NCBI RefSeq assembly: GCF_014843825.1
Contig: NZ_JHQR01000180.1
Span: 1-34,921, forward strand
DNA length: 34,921 nucleotides
Origin: Mesorhizobium silamurunense
GTDB lineage: Bacteria > Pseudomonadota > Alphaproteobacteria > Rhizobiales > Rhizobiaceae
Direction: 5' to 3'
Shown one piece after another: positions 8,823-17,155 of this stretch. Both the position numbers and the translations under genes were made by a program. The notes beneath the pieces are model-generated. The model ran no database searches, was not told the DNA's origin, and saw only the letters and a list, made by a program, of their open reading frames with translations. Numbering within the stretch: position 1 is the first letter of the stretch; every line of letters starts with the position of its first letter.

Positions 8823-9275
8823 ATGGAACAGTTCACCTATTTCGAGGACTACGAGATCGGCTCGTCGCGGCTCACCAGCGGCCGCACGATCACCGAGACC
8901 GACTTCGTCGTCCATGCTGGCCACACCGGCGATTTCTTTCCGCATCACATGGACGCCGAGTTCATGAAGACGACGCCCTTCGGCCAGCGCATCGCGCATG
9001 GCACGCTGGTGTTCTCCGTCGGCGTCGGCCTGACGGCGACCATCATCAATCCGGTGGCCTTCTCCTACGGCTATGACAGGCTGCGCTTCATCAAGCCGGT
9101 CTTCATCGGCGACACGATCCACACGCGCACGACGATCGCCGCGAAAGAAGACGATCCGAAACGGCCGGCCTCCGGTCGCGTCATCGAACGCGTCGAGGTC
9201 ATCAACCAGCGGGACGAAGTCGTGTTGGCCGCGGACCACATCTATATCGTCGAGCGGCGCAAGCAGCCGGCTTGA
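8823..9275 (+). CDS. MaoC-like hotdog-fold dehydratase/hydratase
   Basis: A 150-residue single hotdog-domain protein of the MaoC/(R)-hydratase family. The hydratase motif reads GDFFPHHMD at residues 36-44: the catalytic Asp37 and His42 are kept, but the usual Asn after Asp-x is Phe39. The ATG at 8823 is five bases after the oxidoreductase stop, and the gene is followed by a dehydrogenase, so it is firmly inside the sugar operon. MaoC proteins usually hydrate enoyl-CoA or related thioesters, which no step of the known fucose route requires. It may act on a free or CoA-linked enol acid made late in the pathway. The true substrate is unknown. Confidence 0.88.
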   Translation: MEQFTYFEDYEIGSSRLTSGRTITETDFVVHAGHTGDFFPHHMDAEFMKTTPFGQRIAHGTLVFSVGVGLTATIINPVAFSYGYDRLRFIKPVFIGDTIHTRTTIAAKEDDPKRPASGRVIERVEVINQRDEVVLAADHIYIVERRKQPA

Positions 9276-9295
9276 GACTCGGAAGGAGACACGAC

Positions 9296-10030
9296 ATGGC
9301 TCATTCACTGGACGGCAAGACCGTCGTCGTCACCGCGGCCGCACAAGGCATTGGCCGCGCCAGCGTGCTCGCATTTGCCGCGGCCGGAGCAACCGTACAT
9401 GCCACCGACATCAACGAATCCGCGCTGGCCGAGCTCAACGGGCAGAAAGGCATCGCCACCCGCAAGCTCGATGTGCTGAACGACGATGCCGTCAAAGGCG
9501 CCTTCGCCGAGATCGGCCGCGTCGATGTGCTGTTCAACTGCGCCGGCTTCGTCCATTCCGGCTCCATCCTCGAGATGAAGGAAGAGGACCTCGACTTCGC
9601 CTTCAATCTCAATGTTCGCGCCATGATCCGCACCATCCGCGCCGTGCTGCCCGGCATGCTCGAGCGCGGCGACGGCGCGATCATCAACATGGCGTCGGTC
9701 GCCGGCGCCCCGAAGGGCGTGCCGAACCGCTTCGCCTATGGTGTGACCAAGGCGGCGGTGATTGGCCTGACCAAGTCGATCGCCGCCGACTATGTCGCCA
9801 GGGGAATCCGCTGCAACGCTATCTGCCCCGGCACGGTGGAGAGCCCGTCGCTCGAAAGCCGCATGCGGGCGCAGGGCGACTACGAGGCCGCCCGCACGGC
9901 CTTCATCGCTCGCCAGCCGATGGGCAGGCTAGGCACGGCCGAGGAAATCGCCGACCTTGCCGTCTATCTCGCCGGCGCCACCTACACGACCGGACAGGCC
10001 TATAATATCGACGGCGGCTGGTCGATCTGA
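9296..10030 (+). CDS. SDR dehydrogenase, probable 2-keto-3-deoxy-L-fuconate dehydrogenase
   Basis: A 244-residue classical short-chain dehydrogenase. The nucleotide-binding turn reads TAAAQGIG (residues 13-20), Asp38 in ATDIN indicates NAD preference, and the catalytic residues are Ser134, Tyr148 and Lys152. The TAAAQGIG and ATDINES signatures are those of the DHRS6-like branch that includes bacterial keto-deoxy-fuconate dehydrogenases. The ATG at 9296 has GGAAGGAG upstream. It lies immediately before the fuconate dehydratase gene, whose product it would oxidise to 2,4-diketo-3-deoxy-L-fuconate. An alternative is a 3-hydroxybutyrate-like dehydrogenase, but the neighbourhood favours the sugar role. 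Confidence 0.85.
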   Translation: MAHSLDGKTVVVTAAAQGIGRASVLAFAAAGATVHATDINESALAELNGQKGIATRKLDVLNDDAVKGAFAEIGRVDVLFNCAGFVHSGSILEMKEEDLDFAFNLNVRAMIRTIRAVLPGMLERGDGAIINMASVAGAPKGVPNRFAYGVTKAAVIGLTKSIAADYVARGIRCNAICPGTVESPSLESRMRAQGDYEAARTAFIARQPMGRLGTAEEIADLAVYLAGATYTTGQAYNIDGGWSI

Positions 10031-10043
10031 TGAGGCAGTGAAC

Positions 10044-11321
10044 ATGACCCGCATTATCGATCTTCGCGTCTTCGACCTGCGCTTTCCGACGTCGCAAAGC
10101 CTCGACGGGTCGGACGCCATGAACCCCGACCCGGATTATTCCGCGTCCTACGTCATCCTCGACAGCGACGTCCCCTCATTGAAGGGCCACGGGCTCACCT
10201 TCACCATCGGCCGCGGCAACGAAATCTGCTGCGCGGCGATCGAAGCGCTGCGCCATCTGGTCGTCGGCCTCGACCTCGAATGGGTCAAAGAGGATCCCGG
10301 CCGTTTCTGGCATCACCTGACCGGCGACAGCCAGTTGCGCTGGATTGGCCCTGACAAGGGCGCAATGCACCTTGCCGTGGGCGCCGTGGTCAATGCGGTT
10401 TGGGACCTATGGGCGAAGGAGGTCGGCAAGCCGGTCTGGCGGCTGGTCGCCGAAATGAGCCCGGAAGAGCTCGTGCGGATTGTCGACTTCCGCTATCTCA
10501 CCGATGCGATCACGCCGGCCGAGGCGCTGGATATCCTGAAGAAGGCCGAGCCCGGCAAGGCCGAGCGCATCGCAACGCTCGAACGCGAAGGCTATGCCTG
10601 CTACACCACCTCGGCCGGCTGGCTCGGCTATCCCGACGACAAGCTGAGACGCCTCTGCCAGGAAGCAGTCGACCAGGGTTTTGATCACATCAAGCTGAAA
10701 GTGGGCCGCGACCGCGCCGACGACATCCGCCGCCTGAGGATCGCCCGCGAAGTGATCGGTCCGGACCGCTACCTGATGATCGACGCCAACCAGGTCTGGG
10801 AGGTCGACCAGGCGATCGACTGGTTGCACGACCTCGCTTTCGCCAAGCCTTTCTTCATCGAGGAGCCGACCAGCCCCGACGACATCGCCGGCCATGCGAA
10901 AATCCGCAAGGCCGTGGCGCCGATCAAGGTCGCGACCGGCGAGATGTGTCAGAACCGCATCATGTTCAAGCAGTTCATCGCCGGCGGCGCCGTCGACGTC
11001 GTGCAGATCGACTCCTGCCGCATGGGCGGCCTCAACGAGGTGCTGGCCGTCCTGCTGATCGCGGCCAAGTTCGGCCTGCCGGTCTGGCCGCATGCCGGCG
11101 GCGTCGGCCTGTGCGAATATGTCCAGCATCTCTCAACGATCGACTACGTCGCGGTGTCGGGCACCAAGCAGGACCGAGTGATCGAATATGTCGATCACCT
11201 GCACGAGCATTTCCTCGAGCCCTGTATCATCGAGAACGCGGCTTATATGCCGCCGACGGCACCCGGCTTCTCGATCGAGATGAAACCGGATTCCATTGCC
11301 GCCTACCAATTCCACGGTTGA
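10044..11321 (+). CDS. L-fuconate dehydratase (enolase superfamily)
   Basis: A 425-residue enolase-superfamily dehydratase that removes water from L-fuconate to give 2-keto-3-deoxy-L-fuconate. Its N-terminus (RFPTSQSLDGSDAMNPDPDY) is characteristic of characterised FucD proteins. Lys217 and Lys219 form the KxK base motif, Asp247, Glu273 and Glu300 bind magnesium, and His350 (VWPHAGG) is the second acid-base residue; this spacing matches Xanthomonas FucD as I recall it. It is the last gene of the plus-strand operon, 13 bases after the SDR stop. The assignment anchors the whole operon as a fucose route. Human ENOSF1-like homologues share the layout. Confidence 0.92.
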   Translation: MTRIIDLRVFDLRFPTSQSLDGSDAMNPDPDYSASYVILDSDVPSLKGHGLTFTIGRGNEICCAAIEALRHLVVGLDLEWVKEDPGRFWHHLTGDSQLRWIGPDKGAMHLAVGAVVNAVWDLWAKEVGKPVWRLVAEMSPEELVRIVDFRYLTDAITPAEALDILKKAEPGKAERIATLEREGYACYTTSAGWLGYPDDKLRRLCQEAVDQGFDHIKLKVGRDRADDIRRLRIAREVIGPDRYLMIDANQVWEVDQAIDWLHDLAFAKPFFIEEPTSPDDIAGHAKIRKAVAPIKVATGEMCQNRIMFKQFIAGGAVDVVQIDSCRMGGLNEVLAVLLIAAKFGLPVWPHAGGVGLCEYVQHLSTIDYVAVSGTKQDRVIEYVDHLHEHFLEPCIIENAAYMPPTAPGFSIEMKPDSIAAYQFHG

Positions 11322-11329
11322 ATGCGAGC

Positions 11330-11357
11330 CGTACGCAGGCAAATAGGTCTGCGTACG
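11330..11357. terminator. Hairpin between convergent fucose and eut operons
   Basis: A perfect 9-bp stem (CGTACGCAG at 11330-11338, CTGCGTACG at 11349-11357) with a 10-base loop lies nine bases after the fuconate dehydratase stop and before the convergent eutE stop. There is no clear U-tract in either direction, so termination is likely but not certain. Confidence 0.5.
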
Positions 11358-11411
11358 ATATCGCTTCTCAAACGCTCAGCACGACGCGTGATCTGGCACC
11401 GCGATCGGGCA

Positions 11412-12413
11412 TCAATCGACCTCGACGGCGAGCACTGAGACGCAATCGCCGGCCTTTATCAGGCCCGGGAAATGGCGCGCGGCCAGCAGGCCCGACATCC
11501 CGGCCTTGATCTCCTGCGGTGCGATGCCGGTGCGGCCGGTCGAATGGATGCGCGCCACGACCTGGCCCTCTTCCACCTTCTCGCCGAGATCGATCATGGT
11601 CTCGATCATGCCGTCGTCCTCGGCGAAGGCAAAGCAATCGCCCGACGGCATATCGAGCCATTGAGTTCTGCCCTTCTCGACCGCACCGGAAGCAATACCG
11701 GCATGGCGAAGCACGTTGAGCACGCCGCGCCGGGCAATGCGCACCGTCTCGGCCCGCGATGTCCCGCCACCGCCAAGCTCTGTGGTGACGAAGACCTTGC
11801 CCATCGCCTCCGCCGCCGTGTCGTACATGCCGACCGCATCGATCTCGGTCATGCGCATCGAGAACGGCGCAGAGAAAGCCTCGACCGCGGCGAAAGCCTT
11901 CTTTTCCTGCGCCTTGTCCGGCAGCGTATGCGCGGCGCAGAACGGCACGAAATCGAGCGTCTTTCCGCCCGAGTGGAAGTCGAACACGATGTCTGCCCGC
12001 GGCAGCAATTCGCGCTGGAAATAATCGGCGATCTTTTCCGTCACCGTGCCGTCGGGCCTTCCGGGAAAGCTGCGGTTCATGTTGCCCTTGTCGATCGGCG
12101 AGGTGCGCGTGCCGGCGCGGAACGCCGGATAGTTCATCGCCGGCACGATGATGACCGTGCCGGTGACGCTTTTCGGGTCGAGCGTGCGGGCGAGCTCGTA
12201 GAGCGCCAGCGGCCCCTCATACTCGTCGCCGTGATTGCCGCCTGTAAGCAGCGCCGCCGGCCCCTTGCCGTTGCGGATCAAGCAGATCGGGATCGTCACC
12301 GAGCCCCAGGCGGAATCGTCGCGGCTGTAAGGCAGGCGCAGGAAGCCGTGCTGGACGCCGTCGCGCTCGAAGTCGACGGTCGGCGTGATCGGCGATGGAC
12401 GCAGAGCTGACAT
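11412..12413 (-). CDS. eutE: N-acetyl-diaminobutyrate deacetylase of ectoine catabolism
   Basis: A 333-residue zinc deacylase of the succinylglutamate desuccinylase/aspartoacylase family, equivalent to DoeB. It should release acetate from N-alpha-acetyl-L-2,4-diaminobutyrate to give diaminobutyrate. Zinc ligands are visible as His61 and Glu64 (GGNHGDEYEG) and His147 (FDFHSGG). The ATG at 12413 is chosen over a much longer open frame because the upstream part is a shadow of eutD, and AAGGA lies about nine bases before it. It begins five bases after the eutD stop and closes the ehu-eut operon. A lipoyl-like beta domain near 270-330 (EKVEEGQVVARI) is typical of this subfamily. Confidence 0.93.
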   Translation of the reverse strand: MSALRPSPITPTVDFERDGVQHGFLRLPYSRDDSAWGSVTIPICLIRNGKGPAALLTGGNHGDEYEGPLALYELARTLDPKSVTGTVIIVPAMNYPAFRAGTRTSPIDKGNMNRSFPGRPDGTVTEKIADYFQRELLPRADIVFDFHSGGKTLDFVPFCAAHTLPDKAQEKKAFAAVEAFSAPFSMRMTEIDAVGMYDTAAEAMGKVFVTTELGGGGTSRAETVRIARRGVLNVLRHAGIASGAVEKGRTQWLDMPSGDCFAFAEDDGMIETMIDLGEKVEEGQVVARIHSTGRTGIAPQEIKAGMSGLLAARHFPGLIKAGDCVSVLAVEVD

Positions 12414-12418
12414 CGGTC

Positions 12419-13597
12419 TCAGTCCTTCACGAAGAGCTTGCGCGGCACGTTGGCCAGGCATTCGACGCCGGTCTCGGTGATCAGGATCGACTCGGTGATC
12501 TCCAGCCCCATCGTCTCCAGCCAGAGACCGGTCATGAAATGGAAGGTCATGCCGGGCTTGAGCTCGGTGCGGTCGCCGGGGCGCAGGCTCATGATGCGTT
12601 CGCCCCAATCCGGCGGATAGGAAAGACCGATCGAGTAGCCGGTGCGGTTGTCCTTGACGATACCGTACTTCTTCAAGACGGCGAAGAAGGCATTGGCGAT
12701 GTCCTCGCAGGCGTTGCCCGGCTTGGCAGCGGCAAGGCCGGCATCCATGCCCTCCAGCGTCGCCTTCTCGGCGTCGAGGAAGGCTTGCGTCGGCTTGCCG
12801 AGGAAGACGGTGCGCGACAGCGGGCAATGGTAGCGGTTGTAGCAGCCGGCGATCTCGAAGAATGTCCCCTCGCCCGCCTTCATCGGCTGGTCGTCCCAGG
12901 TGAGATGCGGCGCCGAGGCATCGGCGCCCGACGGCAGCAACGGCACGATCGCCGGATAGTCGCCGCCGATGCCTTCCACGCCACGCGTGCCGGCGTCGTA
13001 GATCTCGGCGACCAGATCGCATTTGCGCATGCCGACCTCTATTCTGTCGACAATGCGCTTGTGCATGGCCTCGACGATGCGGGCGGCGTTGCGCATGTAA
13101 CCGATCTCGGCCGGGCTCTTCACGGCGCGCTGCCAGTTGACCAGCGCGGTGGCGTCGACGAACCGGGCATTGGGCAGGTGCTTCTGCAGCGCGGCGAAGG
13201 CGGCCGCGGAGAACCAGTAATTGTCCATCTCGACGCCGATGGTGAGCTTGTCCCAGCGGCGCTCCGCCAGCACGCTGGCGAGGTAATCCATCGGGTGCCG
13301 CTCGGTCGACTGCACATAGTGGTCGGCATAGCCGACGATGTTGTTGTGCGCGAGATAGGCGGTGCGCTTGGCGCCATTGGCATCCTGGCCGCGACCGTAC
13401 CAGACCGGCTCGCCCGAAGGCGGCACGATGACCGCCTGATGCACATAGAAGGACCAGCCGTCATAGCCGGTCAGCCAGGCCATGTTGGAGGGATCGCTGA
13501 CGATCAGCAGATCGACCCCCTTGGCCTCCATGGCGTTCCGCGTCTTGGCGAGGCGATCGGCAAATTCGCCTCGCGAGAATTTCAGGTTTGGCTGCAT
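12419..13597 (-). CDS. eutD: Ectoine hydrolase (M24 peptidase fold)
   Basis: A 392-residue cytoplasmic protein with a creatinase-type N-terminal domain (1-160) and a pita-bread M24 catalytic domain (165-385). It matches EutD/DoeA ectoine hydrolases, which open the ectoine ring to N-acetyl-diaminobutyrate isomers. The conserved stretch TGYSIGLSYPPDWGE and the EIAGCYNRYHCPLSR segment are recognisable. It precedes eutE by five bases and follows eutC after a 135-base gap filled with palindromic repeats. AGGA lies about nine bases before the ATG. Proline dipeptidases share the fold, but the eut context decides. Confidence 0.95.
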   Translation of the reverse strand: MQPNLKFSRGEFADRLAKTRNAMEAKGVDLLIVSDPSNMAWLTGYDGWSFYVHQAVIVPPSGEPVWYGRGQDANGAKRTAYLAHNNIVGYADHYVQSTERHPMDYLASVLAERRWDKLTIGVEMDNYWFSAAAFAALQKHLPNARFVDATALVNWQRAVKSPAEIGYMRNAARIVEAMHKRIVDRIEVGMRKCDLVAEIYDAGTRGVEGIGGDYPAIVPLLPSGADASAPHLTWDDQPMKAGEGTFFEIAGCYNRYHCPLSRTVFLGKPTQAFLDAEKATLEGMDAGLAAAKPGNACEDIANAFFAVLKKYGIVKDNRTGYSIGLSYPPDWGERIMSLRPGDRTELKPGMTFHFMTGLWLETMGLEITESILITETGVECLANVPRKLFVKD

Positions 13598-13625
13598 CGT
13601 TCTTGGTCCTCGTCTGTTGGGCCCA

Positions 13626-13722
13626 GAGCCTGATTCAACTTCGTTGAATCAGGCTCCTCGCCTATTTCTGTTTGAGCGTGATCTTTTCGGAAAACCGGTT
13701 CCCACTTTTCCGGATCACGCTC
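13626..13722. repeat. Two tandem palindromes, RIME-like mosaic element
   Basis: The eutC-eutD gap contains a perfect 14-bp inverted repeat (GAGCCTGATTCAAC 13626-13639, GTTGAATCAGGCTC 13643-13656, loop ttc). A second nested palindrome follows: GAGCGTGATC 13674-13683 pairs with GATCACGCTC 13713-13722, and CGGAAAA 13688-13694 pairs with TTTTCCG 13706-13712. The second unit closely resembles the common rhizobial RIME1 motif. Both would fold strongly in the eut transcript and may partly separate eutC from eutDE expression. Confidence 0.8.
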
Positions 13723-13732
13723 TGGCCAGGTA

Positions 13733-14725
13733 TCAGCTTTCGAAAACGGTTCCGGCATTGGCCGCCCGCGCGCGGTCCCGGGCCAGAGTGGCAATCGCGG
13801 TGTCCTGCACGCCAGTGCCGGTGAGGTCGGCGATGGTGATGTCGTCGGCCGAGCGTCGTCCATGCTTCTTTCCGGCGATGACCTGGCCGAGTTCGGTAAC
13901 GTCGGCGTCGGCCGCCATCACGCCAGCTTCGATGGCATGGTGAAGCTCCCCGAGACGCCGCGTCTGCTTCGCGCTGTCGGCGACATAGAGATCGGCCATA
14001 CGAAGGATCGCCGGCGCGATCTCGTTCTTATGCTCGGCATCCGAGCCCATAGCTGTGATGTGCTGGCCGGCGGAAACGAAACCGGCCTTGATCAGCGGCT
14101 CGGTCGAAGGCGTGGTGGTGACGATGATGTCGGCGCCGGCTGCCGCGTTCGCCGCATCCGGTTCGGCGCGCACCATGATGCCCAGTCTCTCGCGCAAGCG
14201 CGCGGCGGTCGCCTCGGCCTTGGCTGCGTCGCGCGCCCAGATGCGCGCTTCCTCAATCGGCCTGACAAGGCGCAAGGCCTCCAATTGCAGGCCGGCCTGC
14301 AAACCGGCACCGAAGATCGCGGCTATGGCGGAGTCTTCGCGCGACAAATGCTTGGCCGCGACCGCGCCGGCAGCAGCGGTGCGGACGTCGGTCAGATAGC
14401 CATTGTCGAGCAGCAGCGCCTCGACCACACCGGTCTTTGCCGAAAGCAGCACCATCATGCCGCCGCCGCTCGGCAGCCCGAGCGCCGGATTGTCGAAGAA
14501 GCCGGAGCTTATCTTGACAGCGAAGCCGTCTATGCCGGGCACATAGGCGGATTTCACGTCGACCTCGCCGCGATGCTCGGGAATGTCGAGCCTCAGAATC
14601 GGCGGCATCGCCACCGGCAGCGTGGCCAAAGCGCGGAAGGCATTTTCGACACAGGCGACGGCGTCGAGATCGAGCCTCACGATCTTGCGCAGTTCCACTT
14701 CGGTGAGGATGGTCATGCGGCTCAT
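13733..14725 (-). CDS. eutC: Ornithine cyclodeaminase-like protein of ectoine catabolism
   Basis: A 330-residue ornithine cyclodeaminase/mu-crystallin family protein. The Rossmann part shows IFGAGLQAGLQLEAL near residue 138, and the N-terminal dimerisation domain carries the KISSGFFDNP and LLDNGYLTDVRTAAAG segments. With EutA and EutB it is proposed to convert 5-hydroxyectoine to ectoine; the exact step is not settled. The start overlaps the eutB stop by four bases (14722-14725), giving tight translational coupling. A canonical ornithine cyclodeaminase is the family alternative, excluded by its place in the eut operon. Confidence 0.92.
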   Translation of the reverse strand: MSRMTILTEVELRKIVRLDLDAVACVENAFRALATLPVAMPPILRLDIPEHRGEVDVKSAYVPGIDGFAVKISSGFFDNPALGLPSGGGMMVLLSAKTGVVEALLLDNGYLTDVRTAAAGAVAAKHLSREDSAIAAIFGAGLQAGLQLEALRLVRPIEEARIWARDAAKAEATAARLRERLGIMVRAEPDAANAAAGADIIVTTTPSTEPLIKAGFVSAGQHITAMGSDAEHKNEIAPAILRMADLYVADSAKQTRRLGELHHAIEAGVMAADADVTELGQVIAGKKHGRRSADDITIADLTGTGVQDTAIATLARDRARAANAGTVFES

Positions 14726-15708
14726 GCGGCGCTCTCCTCCAGTTCAGGGTCGCCGCAGACAATGCGGCGATGCAGGCTCATGTCGATGTTGCGGCCGGAG
14801 AGGATAAGAACGGTGGGGCCGTTCACCTTCACCTTTTCGGAAAGCAGCGCGCCGATGCCGACGGCGCCCGCGCCCTCGACGATCTCGCGCTCTTCCGCAT
14901 AGGCATGGCGGATGCCGGCGGCGATCTCGTCCTCGGAGAGCAGGATGACATCGTCGAGCAGGCCACGGCACATGGCAAAGGTCAGCCGGTTGTCGAGGCC
15001 GATGCCGCCGCCGAGCGAATCCGCCAGCGTCGGCAGTTCCTCGACCTGCACGGGACGCCCGGCATCGAGGCTCGCCTTCATCGCGGCACCGCGCGCCATC
15101 GAGACGCCGATGACTTTGGTGCCCGGGCTCACCCCTTTGACCGCCGCCGCGACGCCCGCTGCCAATCCGCCGCCGGAAAGCGGCACCACCACAGCTGCTG
15201 CGTCCGGAACCTGCTCCATGATTTCCAGGCCCAGAGTGCCTTGCCCGGCGATGATGTCTGGATGGTCGAAGGGCGGCAGCATGATGAGCCCCTCCTCCGC
15301 GACCAGCCTGTCGACCTCCTGTTGTGCGTCGTCCTGGCTGTTGCCGACGATACGGATATCCGCGCCGAGGCGGCGGATGGCGTCGAGCTTGTTTTCGGGC
15401 ACCAGCCTGGACATGCAGATCACCGCGCGCATGCCTTCGAGTTTCGCCGCATGGGCGAGCGCGCGACCGTGATTGCCGGTCGACGCCGCGACAACGCCGC
15501 GCGATCTTTCTTGCGGGCTCAGCGCGGCGATGGCGTTGGACGCACCGCGCAGCTTGAACGCGCCGGTGGTCTGGTGATGTTCCAGCTTGAGGTGGACGGG
15601 ATGGCCCGCGCGGTCCGAGAGGCTTTGCGACTTAACGGCGGGTGTCCGCTCGACCTTGCCGGCAATATTTTCGCGCGCAGCGCGAATATGCTGAAGCGTG
15701 ACTTCCAT
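14722..15708 (-). CDS. eutB: Threonine dehydratase-like PLP enzyme of ectoine catabolism
   Basis: A 328-residue fold-type II PLP enzyme related to threonine/serine dehydratases. Lys52 in TTGAFKLRGASNA is the Schiff-base lysine, and the glycine-rich phosphate loop SGGGLAAG is visible near residue 177. The open frame extends upstream into eutA, but the ATG at 15708 lies five bases after the eutA stop and begins a normal family N-terminus. In hydroxyectoine users EutB is thought to remove the hydroxyl group together with EutA and EutC. Its presence predicts that the host can use 5-hydroxyectoine as well as ectoine. Confidence 0.92.
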   Translation of the reverse strand: MEVTLQHIRAARENIAGKVERTPAVKSQSLSDRAGHPVHLKLEHHQTTGAFKLRGASNAIAALSPQERSRGVVAASTGNHGRALAHAAKLEGMRAVICMSRLVPENKLDAIRRLGADIRIVGNSQDDAQQEVDRLVAEEGLIMLPPFDHPDIIAGQGTLGLEIMEQVPDAAAVVVPLSGGGLAAGVAAAVKGVSPGTKVIGVSMARGAAMKASLDAGRPVQVEELPTLADSLGGGIGLDNRLTFAMCRGLLDDVILLSEDEIAAGIRHAYAEEREIVEGAGAVGIGALLSEKVKVNGPTVLILSGRNIDMSLHRRIVCGDPELEESAA

Positions 15709-15713
15709 GTCGA

Positions 15714-16499
15714 TCACTGGGCCAATGACTTCGTCATCAGCCGGCCGAACTCCGGCCGCGGCGTGTCGTCGCCGCAGAGCCGCAAGCAGTTCCAGGCGCT
15801 GGCCAGGTTGCTGGTGACGACCGGGCGGCCGATCGCTTCTTCCATGCCTGGAACGGCAAGCGCCGCGCGCAGCGCGGTGCACGAAACGAACAGCGCATCG
15901 GCCTGCGCGTGCGTTGCCTTGCGCGCCAAGTCCACGAGCGAACCGGGCTTGATGCGCGCCATCTCGCGATCGTCCTCGAAGCCGAGGCAGGTGAAGCTCT
16001 CGATGTCGAAGCCGTGCGCGGCGAAATAGGTTGCCATCGGCCGGCTGGTCTCGACGGTGTAAGGGGGGAGAATGCTGATCCGCTTCGCCTCAAAGGCGTT
16101 CAGTCCGCGCACGCCTGCCATGGGTGGCGTGATCACGGCAACATTCGGTTTGGCCGCTTGGATCGCCGTTTCGATCTCGGCATCGCCGATCACCACGGAG
16201 GCCGATGTGCAGGAATAGCAGACGGCGTCGAGCGGCTCGTCCGGCAGGATCAGCGCCGCGCCTGCCGAAAGCGACGGCTGCATCTTGCGCAGGTTTTCCG
16301 GCGTCGTCGGATTGGCATAGGGAATGCGCGCCACATAAACGCCGATCCGCTCGCTCGCCACCATGCGGCGGAAGTCGACCTCGCTGGTATGGTCGGTGGC
16401 AAGGGTGATCAGGCCGACGCGCTTTTCAAGCGGACGCGCATCGAGGGCGGGCCGGCTCGGCGCCAGCCGGATTTCGGGCAACGGGTTCATGACTTTCAT
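15714..16499 (-). CDS. eutA: Asp/Glu racemase-superfamily protein of ectoine catabolism
   Basis: A 261-residue member of the maleate isomerase/arylmalonate decarboxylase branch of the Asp/Glu racemase superfamily. Two catalytic cysteines are evident, Cys97 in CYSCTSAS and Cys207 in FVSCTALR. It is proposed to act in hydroxyectoine conversion with EutB and EutC. The start overlaps the ehuD stop by four bases (16496-16499), so uptake and catabolic genes form one transcript. An upstream AGGATCGAGAG stretch supplies a ribosome site. Confidence 0.92.
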   Translation of the reverse strand: MKVMNPLPEIRLAPSRPALDARPLEKRVGLITLATDHTSEVDFRRMVASERIGVYVARIPYANPTTPENLRKMQPSLSAGAALILPDEPLDAVCYSCTSASVVIGDAEIETAIQAAKPNVAVITPPMAGVRGLNAFEAKRISILPPYTVETSRPMATYFAAHGFDIESFTCLGFEDDREMARIKPGSLVDLARKATHAQADALFVSCTALRAALAVPGMEEAIGRPVVTSNLASAWNCLRLCGDDTPRPEFGRLMTKSLAQ

Positions 16500-17155
16500 C
16501 TCTCGATCCTGCCGTAGCGGTGCTCCAGCCAGCGCAAGAGTACGACGGAGCAGAGGCTGATGACGAGGAAGAAGGCGCCGACCAGCGTCATCGGCTCGAT
16601 ATAGCGATAGTAGGTGTTGGCGACGCTCTTGGCCTGGTTCATCAGTTCAAGCACGGTGATCGCCGAAAGCAGCGGCGTTTCCTTGAACATGGCGATGAAG
16701 TAGTTGGCCAGAGCCGGGATCATCGGTGGGATCGCCTGCGGCAGGATGACATGCGTCCAGGTATTGTAGCCGCTCAGGTTGCAGGCCTTGGCGGCCTCCC
16801 ACTGGCCGCGCGGCACATTCTCGATACCGGCGCGATAGACCTCGGCCGTGTAGGTGCCGTAGTGCAGGCCAAGCCCGATGACGCCTGCCACCAGCGGCGG
16901 CAAAAGAATGCCGATGTCGGGCAGAACGTAGAAGATGAAGTAGAGCTGCACCAGAAGCGGCGTGCCGCGGATGAACTCGGCGAACCAGCCGACGCTGCGC
17001 GACACGGTCCGGTTCGGCGAACGCCGCGCCAGCGCTATCGCCAGACCGACGATCGCCGCCAGGACCGAGCCGAGCACCGTCGCCAGGATCGTGATCTTCA
17101 CGCCCTGGATCAAGGTCGGCATGATCTCGCGGACGAAATTCCAATCCCATTCCAT
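16496..17155 (-). CDS. ehuD: Ectoine/hydroxyectoine ABC transporter permease
   Basis: A 219-residue polar-amino-acid-type (HisM) permease with about five membrane segments and the docking loop WEAAKACNLSGYNTWTHVILPQ near residue 121. The ATG at 17155 overlaps the ehuC stop by one base; a GTG three bases earlier is an alternative. The motif RGTPLLVQLYFIFY is typical of amino-acid importer permeases. It forms the inner-membrane channel with EhuC. Gene order identifies it as EhuD. Confidence 0.92.
   Translation of the reverse strand: MEWDWNFVREIMPTLIQGVKITILATVLGSVLAAIVGLAIALARRSPNRTVSRSVGWFAEFIRGTPLLVQLYFIFYVLPDIGILLPPLVAGVIGLGLHYGTYTAEVYRAGIENVPRGQWEAAKACNLSGYNTWTHVILPQAIPPMIPALANYFIAMFKETPLLSAITVLELMNQAKSVANTYYRYIEPMTLVGAFFLVISLCSVVLLRWLEHRYGRIER

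Noticed and set aside
12414..13022. An apparent large fusion of eutE with an upstream extension on the minus strand.
   Set aside because: The extension overlaps eutD in another frame, is Arg/His-rich and has no family features; the ATG at 12413 has its own ribosome site.
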